12,808 nucleotides of DNA from Candidatus Atribacter hydrocarboniphilus (GCA_003542295.1 DPKX01000090.1:2208-15015); one strand, 5' to 3'. Positions 6,406-12,808 are shown, counted from the stretch's first letter. A program made the numbers and translations. The notes: generated by a model from the sequence alone, not told the origin.

Positions 6406-7242
6406 GTGTTCTGGAATATCGTGATAATTATTTTTTTAATTATTATGATTTATCCTATCATACAAATGAAGGCACTTCAGCAGCAAAGATATTTTTTTAT
6501 TCGAAGTTTGGAACGAAAACGAGGATCGCGGGTTATTGTCCTTATTCATCGCCAGGAAGAAATGTCCTTTTTTGGATTCCCTATTGCTCGTTATATCAAT
6601 ATTGAAGATTCTGAAAAAATTTTGAGGGCTATTCATTTAACTAACAAAAACATTCCTATTGATCTCATTTTGCATACACCAGGAGGAATAGTTCTTGCCG
6701 CAGAACAAATTGCCCGAGCCATTAAAAAGCATCCAGCAAAAGTGACGGTATTTATTCCTCACTACTCCATGTCAGGTGGTTCGCTGATAGCATTGGCTGC
6801 CGATGAGGTAGTAATGGATCCCAACGCCGTTATAGGACCGGTTGATCCTCAAATTGGAACTATGCATTCTCAATATCCAGCGGCATCTGTATTAAGGGCA
6901 TTAGAAATACCCAATCCCAATCGAGATGATGAAACTTTGATTTTAGGAGATATTGCTCGAAAGGCTATCAATCAAGTCTATCAGGTGGTTTATGATTTAG
7001 TCAAAGATAAGGTTGAAGAAGAAAAAGCTAAAAAATTAGCAGATATATTAAGTACCGGTATATGGACTCATGATTTTCCAATTACCGTGGAATTAGCCCA
7101 GGAATTGGGATTGCCGGTTCGCATTGGTATTCCACAGGAAATCTATGACCTAATGGAACTTTACCCTCAAACTCAGCAAAATCGGCCTACAGTTGAGTTT
7201 ATCCCTGGTCCCTATCGAAAACCAGATAAGAAAGGGAGCTAA
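6406..7242 (+). CDS. Membrane-anchored ClpP/SppA-fold serine protease-like protein (SDH_sah family)
   Basis: I place the start at the GTG at 6406, because AAGGAGG at 6390-6396 sits nine bases before it; the in-frame ATG at 6382 lies upstream of that site and has none of its own. The 278-aa product starts with a transmembrane segment (about residues 2-20, rich in Ile and Val), then a ClpP/crotonase-fold domain. Recognisable are HTPGG (90-94, oxyanion region), HYSMSGGS with candidate nucleophile Ser123, ALAADEVVMDP and IGPVDPQIG. The family is PF01972 (named serine dehydrogenase proteinase) and is related to SppA and NfeD-type membrane proteases. A role in membrane protein or signal-peptide breakdown is likely but unproven, and the second catalytic residue cannot be assigned by eye. 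It is divergent from the CBM48 protein gene and ends 33 bp from the convergent DUF1848 gene. Confidence 0.88.
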   Translation: MFWNIVIIIFLIIMIYPIIQMKALQQQRYFFIRSLERKRGSRVIVLIHRQEEMSFFGFPIARYINIEDSEKILRAIHLTNKNIPIDLILHTPGGIVLAAEQIARAIKKHPAKVTVFIPHYSMSGGSLIALAADEVVMDPNAVIGPVDPQIGTMHSQYPAASVLRALEIPNPNRDDETLILGDIARKAINQVYQVVYDLVKDKVEEEKAKKLADILSTGIWTHDFPITVELAQELGLPVRIGIPQEIYDLMELYPQTQQNRPTVEFIPGPYRKPDKKGS

Positions 7243-7275
7243 TTTTAATATAAGAAATTTGGATATTCATTTTTA

Positions 7276-8184
7276 TTAAAGGTATGGAAGGTTTAAATTC
7301 AAATCGTTCTTGAATCGCTGAAAATCAGTTGCATAGCAATAACCACAACGGTACCAGCAGGTATGGTAGGTACCAATATCCTTACTTATTGTGCAGCCAC
7401 AATTAGCTCTTTGACCGGGATCTTTTTTTTGTATTTTTTTGGGGATTTTTACCTCTGGGAGAGCACTTTCAATATCATTAAAATGAATACATCTTCCCGG
7501 TTTAATCCCATTCTTTTTCATAACCTCAGAAAAATCGGTTTTTTCACAGCATCCCAAAACTTCGATTCCATAGCTGTTGGCCATTTCAGTAATATTTTTA
7601 GTCAGATCATCAACATCTTTTAGGTCCGGTTCAAGCATTTCAATCCCATATTGTTTTTCCAATGTTTTGAATACCCGTTGATTCTTTTTATAGAAATCGA
7701 GAAAGCTGACCACTACCTTTTTGGTAAATGGATATAATAGCTTAACAAGTTGAAAAAAAGATCGTTTATGAAAGGCTAAATCGAGCTTAAGGTTCCCCTT
7801 ACAAAAAATAATTGGGTCATAGCGCCAAATAATTCTTTTTTGTCCAATAATATCGGCAAGCTTGGAAAAAGTGTCCACTCTCTCTGATAAAGGTGGAAGA
7901 AGGGATTCGAATACGGTTTGGTGATAAGGATTTAAAGTTATATGGAAAAGATAACGGTTGTGAAAACCCAAATGATCTATTTCGGGAAGGTAGGTAAAAA
8001 AAGGAAAAGGGTTTTTGCTCCAGAAGACAATTGCTTCTACATCACCGGGGCTAAGAGATTGGATGCTAAAACGGTGAGTATTGAATGGATTAGGGATTAC
8101 AACAAACCCATCTCGGAGTCGCCTTATAAACCACTCGCCATAAAAAGCGGGGATATCGGTTCGACGACTGGCACTGATAATCAT
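7276..8184 (-). CDS. DUF1848 family protein with C-terminal Cys cluster
   Basis: The 302-aa protein matches the DUF1848 family over its whole length. It has the N-terminal SASRRTDIPAFYGEW (4-18), VFWSKNP (53-59), WRYDPI (120-125) and a C-terminal cysteine-rich end: CGC at 262-264, SKDIGTY (267-273), then TCWYRCGYCYA (275-285). Cys276, Cys280 and Cys283 have the CX3CX2C spacing of radical SAM enzymes but lie at the C-terminus rather than near the N-terminus. Extra cysteines occur at 212, 213 and 232. A Fe-S cluster protein is likely; the reaction is unknown. AAAGGAGG lies seven bases before the ATG. Its neighbours do not suggest a pathway, and the gene appears to stand alone. Family assignment is confident, function is not. 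Confidence 0.9.
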   Translation of the reverse strand: MIISASRRTDIPAFYGEWFIRRLRDGFVVIPNPFNTHRFSIQSLSPGDVEAIVFWSKNPFPFFTYLPEIDHLGFHNRYLFHITLNPYHQTVFESLLPPLSERVDTFSKLADIIGQKRIIWRYDPIIFCKGNLKLDLAFHKRSFFQLVKLLYPFTKKVVVSFLDFYKKNQRVFKTLEKQYGIEMLEPDLKDVDDLTKNITEMANSYGIEVLGCCEKTDFSEVMKKNGIKPGRCIHFNDIESALPEVKIPKKIQKKDPGQRANCGCTISKDIGTYHTCWYRCGYCYATDFQRFKNDLNLNLPYL

Positions 8185-8289
8185 TTATTCCTCCTTTTAT
8201 AAATAAACCAGCGATCATGGTTTAAAAATCTTATAAAAAGGTCATGTATTATTATATCTCCCTTTCCTTTTTATGAGGAACAGATTAAA

Positions 8290-8403
8290 ATGAACCCAAT
8301 TTTCAATTTTAAGAGATTTATTGAACTACTGAATGATGATTTAAAAATGACAATGAAAACCTTGTGTCGTAGACAAGAGTGTAGAGACAGAGAAATATCC
8401 TGA
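8290..8403 (+). CDS. Weak 37-aa open frame, probably not a gene
   Basis: ATG at 8290 follows GAGGAA with nine bases spacing and runs for 37 codons to a TGA. The first half looks peptide-like, but the second half (CRRQECRDREIS) reads through the repeat-like TGTAGAGACAGAG stretch. It resembles no family I know and may be a chance frame in repeat DNA. Confidence 0.2.
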   Translation: MNPIFNFKRFIELLNDDLKMTMKTLCRRQECRDREIS

Positions 8404-8442
8404 AAATCCACGGGATTGAATTATTGCCCCCGATTAAGGTAG

Positions 8443-8465
8443 CGACAACATGCCATGGCATGTCG
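8443..8465. repeat. Palindromic repeat element (REP-like), degenerate
   Basis: ACATGCCATGGCATGT at 8448-8463 is a perfect 16-bp palindrome. The outer CGACA (8443-8447) and TGTCG (8461-8465) offer an alternative closing stem. The preceding GGTAGCGACA and the nearby ATTGCCCCC look like worn parts of dispersed GC-rich intergenic palindromes known in many bacterial genomes. Confidence 0.5.
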
Positions 8466-8471
8466 ATTCTT

Positions 8472-8544
8472 TGGTTTTCGTCTCATCTGGTGCCTTTTTT
8501 CGGCATGATAGTTTTAGCTTTATAACAGGAACCAGAGAAAACCA
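8472..8544 (+). promoter_or_regulatory. Possible structured leader of the aldolase operon
   Basis: TGGTTTTC (8472-8479) pairs perfectly with GAAAACCA (8537-8544), and TCTGG (8486-8490) with CCAGA (8532-8536), giving a 13-bp helix broken by one 6-base bulge. A small TGCC/GGCA hairpin (8491-8505) sits inside. The element ends about 58 bp upstream of the aldolase ATG. It matches no riboswitch consensus I recognise, and strand is assigned only by the downstream operon. Confidence 0.35.
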
Positions 8545-8602
8545 TTAATCAATATTGTTAAGATTATTTCTAAATCCAATTAAAAAAATGAGGTGAGAAG
8601 GA

Positions 8603-9277
8603 ATGGATGAAAAAGAACTTCGAGAGGCATTAGTTTATTGGGGTCGAAAGATCCTTGAAAAAAAATTAGTAGTTGGTGCTGGTGGCAATATCAGCGCTCG
8701 ATATAAAGATATTATGTTAATTTCACCCAGTGGATTAGGATTTGATGAATTAGAGCCAAAAGATTATGTTGCAGTAAATCTTGAAACCGGAAAAACCGTA
8801 TCTGACAGCCGGCCTTCCTCAGAAGTTGTCATGCATTGGTTCTGCTATTTGGGGAGGCCTGATATTCATGCGATTGTTCATACTCATCCCCCTCTTACTA
8901 TTGGTGTTATTGCTGGTGGGGGACGAATCGGACCAATGTTCCCAGATTTTGTCGCTTATTTAGGATCATTAGGTTATATTGATTATGTGACTCCTTGTAC
9001 CGCTGAATTAGCCAGGGCGGTTCAAAACCAAATAAAAGATAAAAATGGGGTACTCATGCTCGGCCATGGTGCTTTGACGGTCGGTCAGAATCTTAAGGAA
9101 GCGTTTCAAAGAACTGAATTGATTGAAGAGTCGGCCAGAATATTAATTGCAGCAAAACAATTTGGTGAGCCTCGAATTTTATCTACAAAGGAATGTGAAG
9201 AAATTAGAAATCTCGATGCTGAAAAATATCGAATGGAACTCATAAAAAAAGAAAATAATAGCAAAATTTCTAAGTGA
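8603..9277 (+). CDS. Class II (zinc) aldolase, fuculose-phosphate aldolase/AraD family
   Basis: The 224-aa protein has the full set of class II aldolase/adducin motifs: GAGGNIS (25-31), SPSG (41-44) for phosphate binding, SSEVVMH with the candidate catalytic Glu74, HTH with zinc ligands His93 and His95, and GHGAL with His155. Family members cleave sugar 1-phosphates to dihydroxyacetone phosphate and an aldehyde (fuculose, rhamnulose or 5-deoxyribulose phosphates), or act as epimerases or dehydratases such as MtnB. The length suits an aldolase. Substrate cannot be assigned from sequence. GAGGTGAGAAGGA precedes the ATG. It is the first gene of a three-gene operon, followed after 18 bp by the CobT-like gene and then by a threonine aldolase that could share acetaldehyde with it. 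Confidence 0.9.
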   Translation: MDEKELREALVYWGRKILEKKLVVGAGGNISARYKDIMLISPSGLGFDELEPKDYVAVNLETGKTVSDSRPSSEVVMHWFCYLGRPDIHAIVHTHPPLTIGVIAGGGRIGPMFPDFVAYLGSLGYIDYVTPCTAELARAVQNQIKDKNGVLMLGHGALTVGQNLKEAFQRTELIEESARILIAAKQFGEPRILSTKECEEIRNLDAEKYRMELIKKENNSKISK

Positions 9278-9295
9278 TAAGGGGGATTATTGGTA

Positions 9296-10288
9296 ATGTT
9301 TGTACTCGTGATAAGTGGGAGCGATGTAAGTAAAATACCTGGAGTATCAATCGCAGGCTCAAACCCGGAGGTTATCCCTTATACTGCACCGGCTGATGCT
9401 GACATGCTTTTATGGGGAAAGCCCTATGTCATCGATGCTATTCCCGTTGACCCTCAAGGACATCCAACTCCGGCGATAATTACCCGTGCCGCAAGTTGTG
9501 AAGCTGGATTTCCTGTTTTAATTATTCGTTCAGGAACGTATCTCCCACCGGTGGTTCCCTATATTGAAATGAATGTGGATCCAGGACAAGATCCGCAAAC
9601 CAATCAAGCTGTTTCTAAAGTAGAATTGTTAATTGAAAAATCCAAGTCATTGGGTCAAGTTTTAGGGAAATCTTCAAAAAAGATTGTGATTGCTGAATCA
9701 TTACCCGGTGGAACCACGACTGCCTATTTGATTTTAAAAGCCTTAGGATATAATGGCATGGTTTCATCAGCCGGTCCAATCAATCCAGTTCAGCTCAAAG
9801 ATCAAATATGGGAAAATACTGCCAAGAGAATCGGAATCAAATTCGGTGATTTGCGTGGAAAACCTATTGAAGCCATTCGTGAACTGGGAGACCCGATGCA
9901 GGCTACCGTATTTGGTGTGGTTACCGGTATTTTAGATAGTACTGATATCATTTTAGCTGGTGGGACACAAATGCTGGCAGTTGCTGCCTTGCTACGACAA
10001 GCTGGATATGATAAACCCCTCTTGGTTGCCACCACGACCTATGTGGTTCGTGACAAGTATGCCCATTTTCTTGACCTTGCCAAACAAGTTCGGGTTGAAA
10101 TTTATTCTGCACCACTCGATTTTAGCCAATCACCCTATTCTGGTCTTGCTGATTATGAAAAAGGATACGTCAAGGAGGGTGTTGGTGCTGGAGGGGCAGT
10201 TTGGTATGCTGAACAACTAGGTGTATCACCTAATCGAGTAATTAAAAAAACCGAACAGTTATATCAAGCAATGATTAAAAAGAGTTGA
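9296..10288 (+). CDS. TIGR00303/UPF0284-type CobT-like phosphoribosyltransferase
   Basis: The 330-aa product resembles the archaeal-type CobT relatives of TIGR00303, predicted to transfer phosphoribose from nicotinate mononucleotide to the lower-ligand base in cobamide (B12-type) synthesis. Recognisable segments are ESLPGGTTTA (134-143), which parallels the conserved CobT loop, LAGGTQMLAVAAL (220-232) and KEGVGAGGA (293-301). The start is placed at ATG 9296, ten bases after GGGGG; a TTG two codons earlier is too close to that site. It follows the aldolase stop by 18 bp and precedes the threonine aldolase by 37 bp, so it is the middle gene of an operon. No other cobamide genes are present here, which leaves its base substrate open. 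Confidence 0.85.
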   Translation: MFVLVISGSDVSKIPGVSIAGSNPEVIPYTAPADADMLLWGKPYVIDAIPVDPQGHPTPAIITRAASCEAGFPVLIIRSGTYLPPVVPYIEMNVDPGQDPQTNQAVSKVELLIEKSKSLGQVLGKSSKKIVIAESLPGGTTTAYLILKALGYNGMVSSAGPINPVQLKDQIWENTAKRIGIKFGDLRGKPIEAIRELGDPMQATVFGVVTGILDSTDIILAGGTQMLAVAALLRQAGYDKPLLVATTTYVVRDKYAHFLDLAKQVRVEIYSAPLDFSQSPYSGLADYEKGYVKEGVGAGGAVWYAEQLGVSPNRVIKKTEQLYQAMIKKS

Positions 10289-10325
10289 TGATTCAACTGA
10301 TTATAATAGGAGGAAGTGACATAAG

Positions 10326-11384
10326 TTGTTAACTATCAACCATTACCATAGTCAATGGACAGATTTAAGAAGTGACACTGTTACCCACCCTACTGAAGAA
10401 ATGTTAGATGCCATGGTTAAAGCTGATGTAGGTGACGATGTATATCAAGATGACCCCACTACGCGGCAGTTAGAAGAATTAGCCGCAAAAATGGTTGGGA
10501 AAGATGCTGCATTGTTTGTTCCATCAGGGACCTTTGGAAATCAATTAGCTCTGATTTCTCACACCGAAAGAGGTGATGAAGTACTCATACCGGAGAGTAA
10601 TCATGTTGTTATGCACGAGGTTGGAGCATCAGCGGTAATCGCCGGAGTTCAATTACGATGTATTCCCGATGTTAATGGTCATATAACCATTCAAGATTTG
10701 CAGCATCGTTATCGCGACGGGGATATTCATAATCCACGAACTGGTTTAATTTGCCTTGAAAATGCCCATTCTTCAGGGAAGGTAATACCTCTATCCGATA
10801 TGAAAGAAATTTTTGATTATAGTAGGTCATTAGGTGTACCAATTCATCTTGATGGAGCTCGAATTTTTAATGCTGCCTTGGCATTGAAAGTTGATGCAAC
10901 CGAAATAAGCCAATACTGTGATTCGGTGATGTTTTGTCTTTCCAAGGGTTTATGTGCACCGATTGGTTCAATTCTAGCTGGAAGTAAATCCTTTATTGAG
11001 CGGGCTTTGAAAAATCGTAAATTGATGGGTGGTGGGCTTCGTCAAAGTGGATACTTAGCCGCCGCGGGAATAATTTCATTAAAAAAAATGATTCAGCGGC
11101 TTATTGATGATCACGAAAATGCCCACTATTTAGCTACACGACTCAGAGAAATCCCTGGGCTGGAAATTTTAGATGACCGACTTGACATAAACATGGTTTT
11201 TTTCCAAATTCAAAAGAAGAATTTTGATTCAAATGCTTTGGTTCAATTTTTGTATAAAAAAAATATAAAAATCAATCCACCCTCAGCCGAAGAATTTCGG
11301 TTGGTTACTCATTATTGGATCGATAAAAGGAAAATTGATTGGGTAACCATGATAATAAAAGAGTATATGCAAAAAGTACTTTGA
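10326..11384 (+). CDS. ltaE: Low-specificity L-threonine aldolase
   Basis: The 352-aa fold-type I PLP enzyme should cleave L-threonine and L-allo-threonine to glycine and acetaldehyde, reversibly. Family landmarks are DLRSDTVTHPTEEM (13-26), DDVYQDDP (37-44), PSGTFGNQLA (66-75), HLDGAR (174-179, with the PLP-ring Asp176) and CLSKGLCAPIGS (204-215), where Lys207 forms the Schiff base. Length is normal for the family. The start is TTG at 10326, with AGGAGG twelve bases upstream; no in-frame ATG exists near it, so slower initiation is possible. As the last gene of the operon it could supply or remove acetaldehyde in concert with the class II aldolase. I see no clear terminator after it; the next hairpin belongs to the minus-strand RNA gene. 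Confidence 0.92.
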   Translation: MLTINHYHSQWTDLRSDTVTHPTEEMLDAMVKADVGDDVYQDDPTTRQLEELAAKMVGKDAALFVPSGTFGNQLALISHTERGDEVLIPESNHVVMHEVGASAVIAGVQLRCIPDVNGHITIQDLQHRYRDGDIHNPRTGLICLENAHSSGKVIPLSDMKEIFDYSRSLGVPIHLDGARIFNAALALKVDATEISQYCDSVMFCLSKGLCAPIGSILAGSKSFIERALKNRKLMGGGLRQSGYLAAAGIISLKKMIQRLIDDHENAHYLATRLREIPGLEILDDRLDINMVFFQIQKKNFDSNALVQFLYKKNIKINPPSAEEFRLVTHYWIDKRKIDWVTMIIKEYMQKVL

Positions 11385-11460
11385 TGGTTTTTATACATTG
11401 ATGATTGAGTTTTTATTAATGAGGAGGCTTTTTTAATGTAGAACTATAATGTAGAGTTAC

Positions 11461-11612
11461 AAAAAGATGGGCTCTAACAAACCGTATGCGTTTTCTGTCG
11501 GTTTAAGACTCCCGACATTCGCCATTATAATTGCTCACTGACTACGGAGCTTACTGGGAGAGACAAACTCTCCTGTTGAGGCTTTTTCGCACACCAGTTC
11601 CTCAGAGCCCAC
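11461..11612 (-). ncRNA. Structured non-coding RNA of about 150 nt with its own promoter and terminator
   Basis: The 5' end (UGGGCUCU, 11611-11604) pairs perfectly with the 3' end (AGAGCCCA, 11475-11468), which is followed directly by UCUUUUU. Inside is a 7-bp helix, GUGUGCG (11594-11588) with CGCAUAC (11490-11484), whose single G-U pair would be an A-C mismatch on the plus strand. Three hairpins follow: GGAGAG/CUCUCC (11573-11557), GCUC/GAGC (11550-11533) and UGUCGG/CCGACA (11517-11496). GAGG (11603-11600) can also pair with CCUC (11581-11578), which would make a pseudoknot. There is no reading frame of note. A consensus promoter lies directly upstream. Size, closing stem and free-standing promoter would suit 6S RNA, but the branched interior does not resemble the usual 6S rod; I cannot assign a family. 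Confidence 0.82.
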
Positions 11613-11617
11613 AATTA

Positions 11618-11646
11618 ATTCTAAATTGAATTCATTAAAATGTCAA
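11618..11646 (-). promoter_or_regulatory. Consensus sigma70 promoter of the RNA gene
   Basis: On the minus strand TTGACA (11646-11641) and TAGAAT (11623-11618) are exactly 17 bp apart, the best promoter match in the window. Transcription is expected to start at the G at 11612 or 11610, precisely where the closing stem of the RNA begins. It lies 32 bp downstream of the stop codon of the secreted-protein gene. Confidence 0.85.
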
Positions 11647-11677
11647 TTGAACAAAAATTTATTGTCATTTAATTAAA

Positions 11678-12043
11678 TTAATCAACTTTAATGGTAACGG
11701 TTTTGTCACCAAACTTATTACAAAGAGCGTAAACTTCAATGGTGTCTCCCGGTTTGGCATCAATAAGAAGATACTGGGCTTCCTGAATACCTGAAGAGGT
11801 TTGAGTTAGAAAATATTGAAGGACCATGTCTTTTCCATTGAGTTTAACTTTGATTTCCTCAATATAATGGTCACCGGTTGGGTTGGGAACATTATGAAGA
11901 GCTTGAACGGTTAAAATTTTAGTATCTTGATCAAGGGTTGCATTAATCGTTGAAGGTGGATGAGCAAAAGCAACCCCACTTAGAAGAATAAAACCAATTA
12001 GGAAATTGATAATCACACTTTTTTTGGTTAGGAATTTTAGCAT
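11678..12043 (-). CDS. Small secreted protein of superoxide reductase/SoxZ-like fold
   Basis: The 121-aa product has a clear signal peptide (KFLTKK, hydrophobic core, cleavage after AFA at 27). The mature 94 residues look like an all-beta Ig-like domain: HPPS, LTVQALHNVPNP, GDHYIEEIKVKLNGK, KPGDTIEVYALCNKFG. Spacing and wording resemble the desulfoferrodoxin/superoxide reductase domain (HYIxxI, then CNxHG) and also SoxZ. Compared with superoxide reductase, the iron-binding His after CN is Phe111 and the first His of the HPxxxHYI pair is Asn54, so a normal iron site is unlikely. The mature chain would begin with His28, and His50, His59 and Cys108 remain as possible metal ligands. AGGAGA precedes the ATG. 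Function unknown; homology is my reading of motifs, not a search result. Confidence 0.8.
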   Translation of the reverse strand: MLKFLTKKSVIINFLIGFILLSGVAFAHPPSTINATLDQDTKILTVQALHNVPNPTGDHYIEEIKVKLNGKDMVLQYFLTQTSSGIQEAQYLLIDAKPGDTIEVYALCNKFGDKTVTIKVD

Positions 12044-12153
12044 GTGTAAAATCTCCTATGAAATTGAATTAACAGAATACAGATAAAAACCACTCTTCAG
12101 TAAAAATATTTCTTGAATTAAATAAAAAATGAGAGGAAAACATATATATAATA

Positions 12154-12182
12154 TTGTTTTATAAGATGTTGAAAATTATAAT
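12154..12182 (+). promoter_or_regulatory. Promoter candidate for the last gene
   Basis: TTGTTT at 12154-12159 and a perfect TATAAT at 12177-12182 are separated by 17 bp, about 60 bp before the GTG start at 12242. Confidence 0.55.
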
Positions 12183-12241
12183 CGTATTAAGAAAATTTTT
12201 TTAAGATAAGAAAAATGAACAAAAAAAAGGAGGGTTTTAGG

Positions 12242-12808
12242 GTGGATAAGAAAATTATTTCTATTCTTATAATGGTGGGTATTTTTAGTGTTTCGCTTTT
12301 AGCTTATGGGCAGAATTTTGTTCCTTATCAAAACCCCCAGAAGGGATTTTCTATTCAAGTGCCGGCTGGCTGGCAACAGACTGCACAAGATTTTTATGGT
12401 CAAGAAGTGATTTATTTTATTTCTCCCACGGAGTCACAACAAGACTACTTTCAAGAGAATATATCAATAATGATTTTTACCCTTCAATATCAGATGGATC
12501 TTGATACTCTTGCCAATATGTATATTCAACAATCCCAATATCAAATACCAAACCTTCAAGTTGTTCAGTCACAAAATATTACTCTTGGGAATGTTCCGGC
12601 GAAATATGCTCTTTATACTGGTTCAATGCAACAAATGAACATGGCGTTTTTAGTTGTCTATATTATTAATCAAAATCAAGCTTATATTCTTCAATGTACT
12701 TCCGATGCAAACAAGTATCAGCAGTATCAATCTTTATTTAGTCAAGTATTAGGTTCATTTAGTTTCATGGCAGTCCAACCAACACCCTTCCAACAACAAC
12801 AACCCTTC
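12242..12808 (+). CDS. Secreted PsbP/DUF1795-like protein (partial, runs off the window)
   Basis: A GTG start at 12242, nine to ten bases after AAAGGAGGG, opens a frame of 189 codons that is still open at the window edge. Residues 1-22 form a signal peptide (MDKKIISILIMVGIFS, then ending near LLAYGQ). The following NPQKGFSIQVPAGWQQ (about 30-45) is the opening strand pattern of PsbP/Mog1-fold proteins such as DUF1795 and DcrB, small exported proteins with mostly unknown roles. The segment LGNVPAKYALYTGS and the later LGSFSF fit the same fold. From about residue 178 the chain turns into a Pro/Gln-rich tail (TPFQQQQPF), which suggests a linker to a further domain beyond the window. No cysteine follows the signal peptide, so it is probably not a lipoprotein. 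Confidence 0.85.
   Translation, partial: MDKKIISILIMVGIFSVSLLAYGQNFVPYQNPQKGFSIQVPAGWQQTAQDFYGQEVIYFISPTESQQDYFQENISIMIFTLQYQMDLDTLANMYIQQSQYQIPNLQVVQSQNITLGNVPAKYALYTGSMQQMNMAFLVVYIINQNQAYILQCTSDANKYQQYQSLFSQVLGSFSFMAVQPTPFQQQQPF

Larger units (their letters stand above)
8185..8602. other. Intergenic region with degenerate palindromes and a possible leader structure
   Basis: This 418-bp spacer separates the divergent DUF1848 gene and aldolase operon. It contains a small palindrome near the DUF1848 start (AAACCA at 8205-8210 with TGGTTT at 8218-8223), a weak 37-codon frame (8290-8403), a 16-bp perfect palindrome (8448-8463) and a nested stem structure (8472-8544). No tRNA or known riboswitch signature is visible, and no clear promoter stands out. 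Confidence 0.5.

Noticed and set aside
7363..8202. Two 86-aa plus-strand frames over the DUF1848 gene
   Set aside because: Both are antisense to a conserved gene and lack ribosome binding sites.
8418..8465. CRISPR repeat
   Set aside because: The palindrome occurs once, with no regularly spaced copies and no cas genes.
11461..11612. Plus-strand riboswitch or leader in the same structured segment
   Set aside because: No plus-strand gene follows, no promoter fits, the central helix would contain an A-C mismatch, and the U-rich end lies on the minus-strand side.

Overview
The window reads as a low-GC chromosome segment from an anaerobic bacterium. The gene content is a PPi-type phosphofructokinase, a stand-alone desulforedoxin, a small Cys-rich protein, a TIGR00303-type CobT-like protein and a DUF1848 protein. 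Together with AT-rich intergenic DNA and strong AGGAGG-type ribosome binding sites, this would suit Atribacterota or a neighbouring anaerobic lineage (Thermotogota, Synergistota, Firmicutes). That placement is an impression from gene content, not a phylogenetic result. There is no phage, insertion sequence, CRISPR array, tRNA or rRNA.

Layout. Positions 1-1216 (minus) hold a lysophospholipid acyltransferase-like protein with a zinc ribbon in its C-terminal half, followed by the first codons of another minus-strand gene that leaves the window. Positions 1400-1830 hold two tiny genes that converge on a shared hairpin: a 60-aa Cys-rich protein (plus) and a 45-aa desulforedoxin (minus). Positions 2214-3671 hold an HtrA/Deg protease with a very strong terminator. 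A 555-bp intergenic region precedes the PPi-type phosphofructokinase (4173-5468). This gene converges on a minus-strand protein (5550-6224) that joins a helical N-terminus to a glycogen-binding CBM48 domain. That gene is divergent from a membrane-anchored ClpP/SppA-fold protein (6406-7242), with a 37-bp imperfect palindrome between them. A DUF1848 protein (7276-8184, minus) follows. After a repeat-rich 418-bp spacer comes a three-gene plus-strand operon: class II aldolase, CobT-like protein and low-specificity threonine aldolase (8603-11384).

The most notable object is at 11461-11612 on the minus strand. It is a gene for a structured, probably non-coding RNA of about 150 nt. It has a textbook promoter (TTGACA, 17 bp, TAGAAT), its 5' and 3' ends pair with each other, it has three internal hairpins and a possible pseudoknot, and it ends in UCUUUUU. 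A G-U pair that keeps one helix intact only on the minus strand supports the orientation. I do not recognise its family; a divergent 6S RNA is the first alternative to test. The window closes with a small secreted protein resembling the superoxide reductase/SoxZ fold (11678-12043, minus) and the start of a secreted PsbP/DUF1795-like protein that runs off the right edge (12242 to end).

Functional links are modest. The phosphofructokinase and the CBM48 protein may both serve sugar or glycogen metabolism. In the operon, threonine aldolase and possibly the class II aldolase share acetaldehyde as an intermediate, and the third member belongs to cobamide-type chemistry. These links are inference from gene order.
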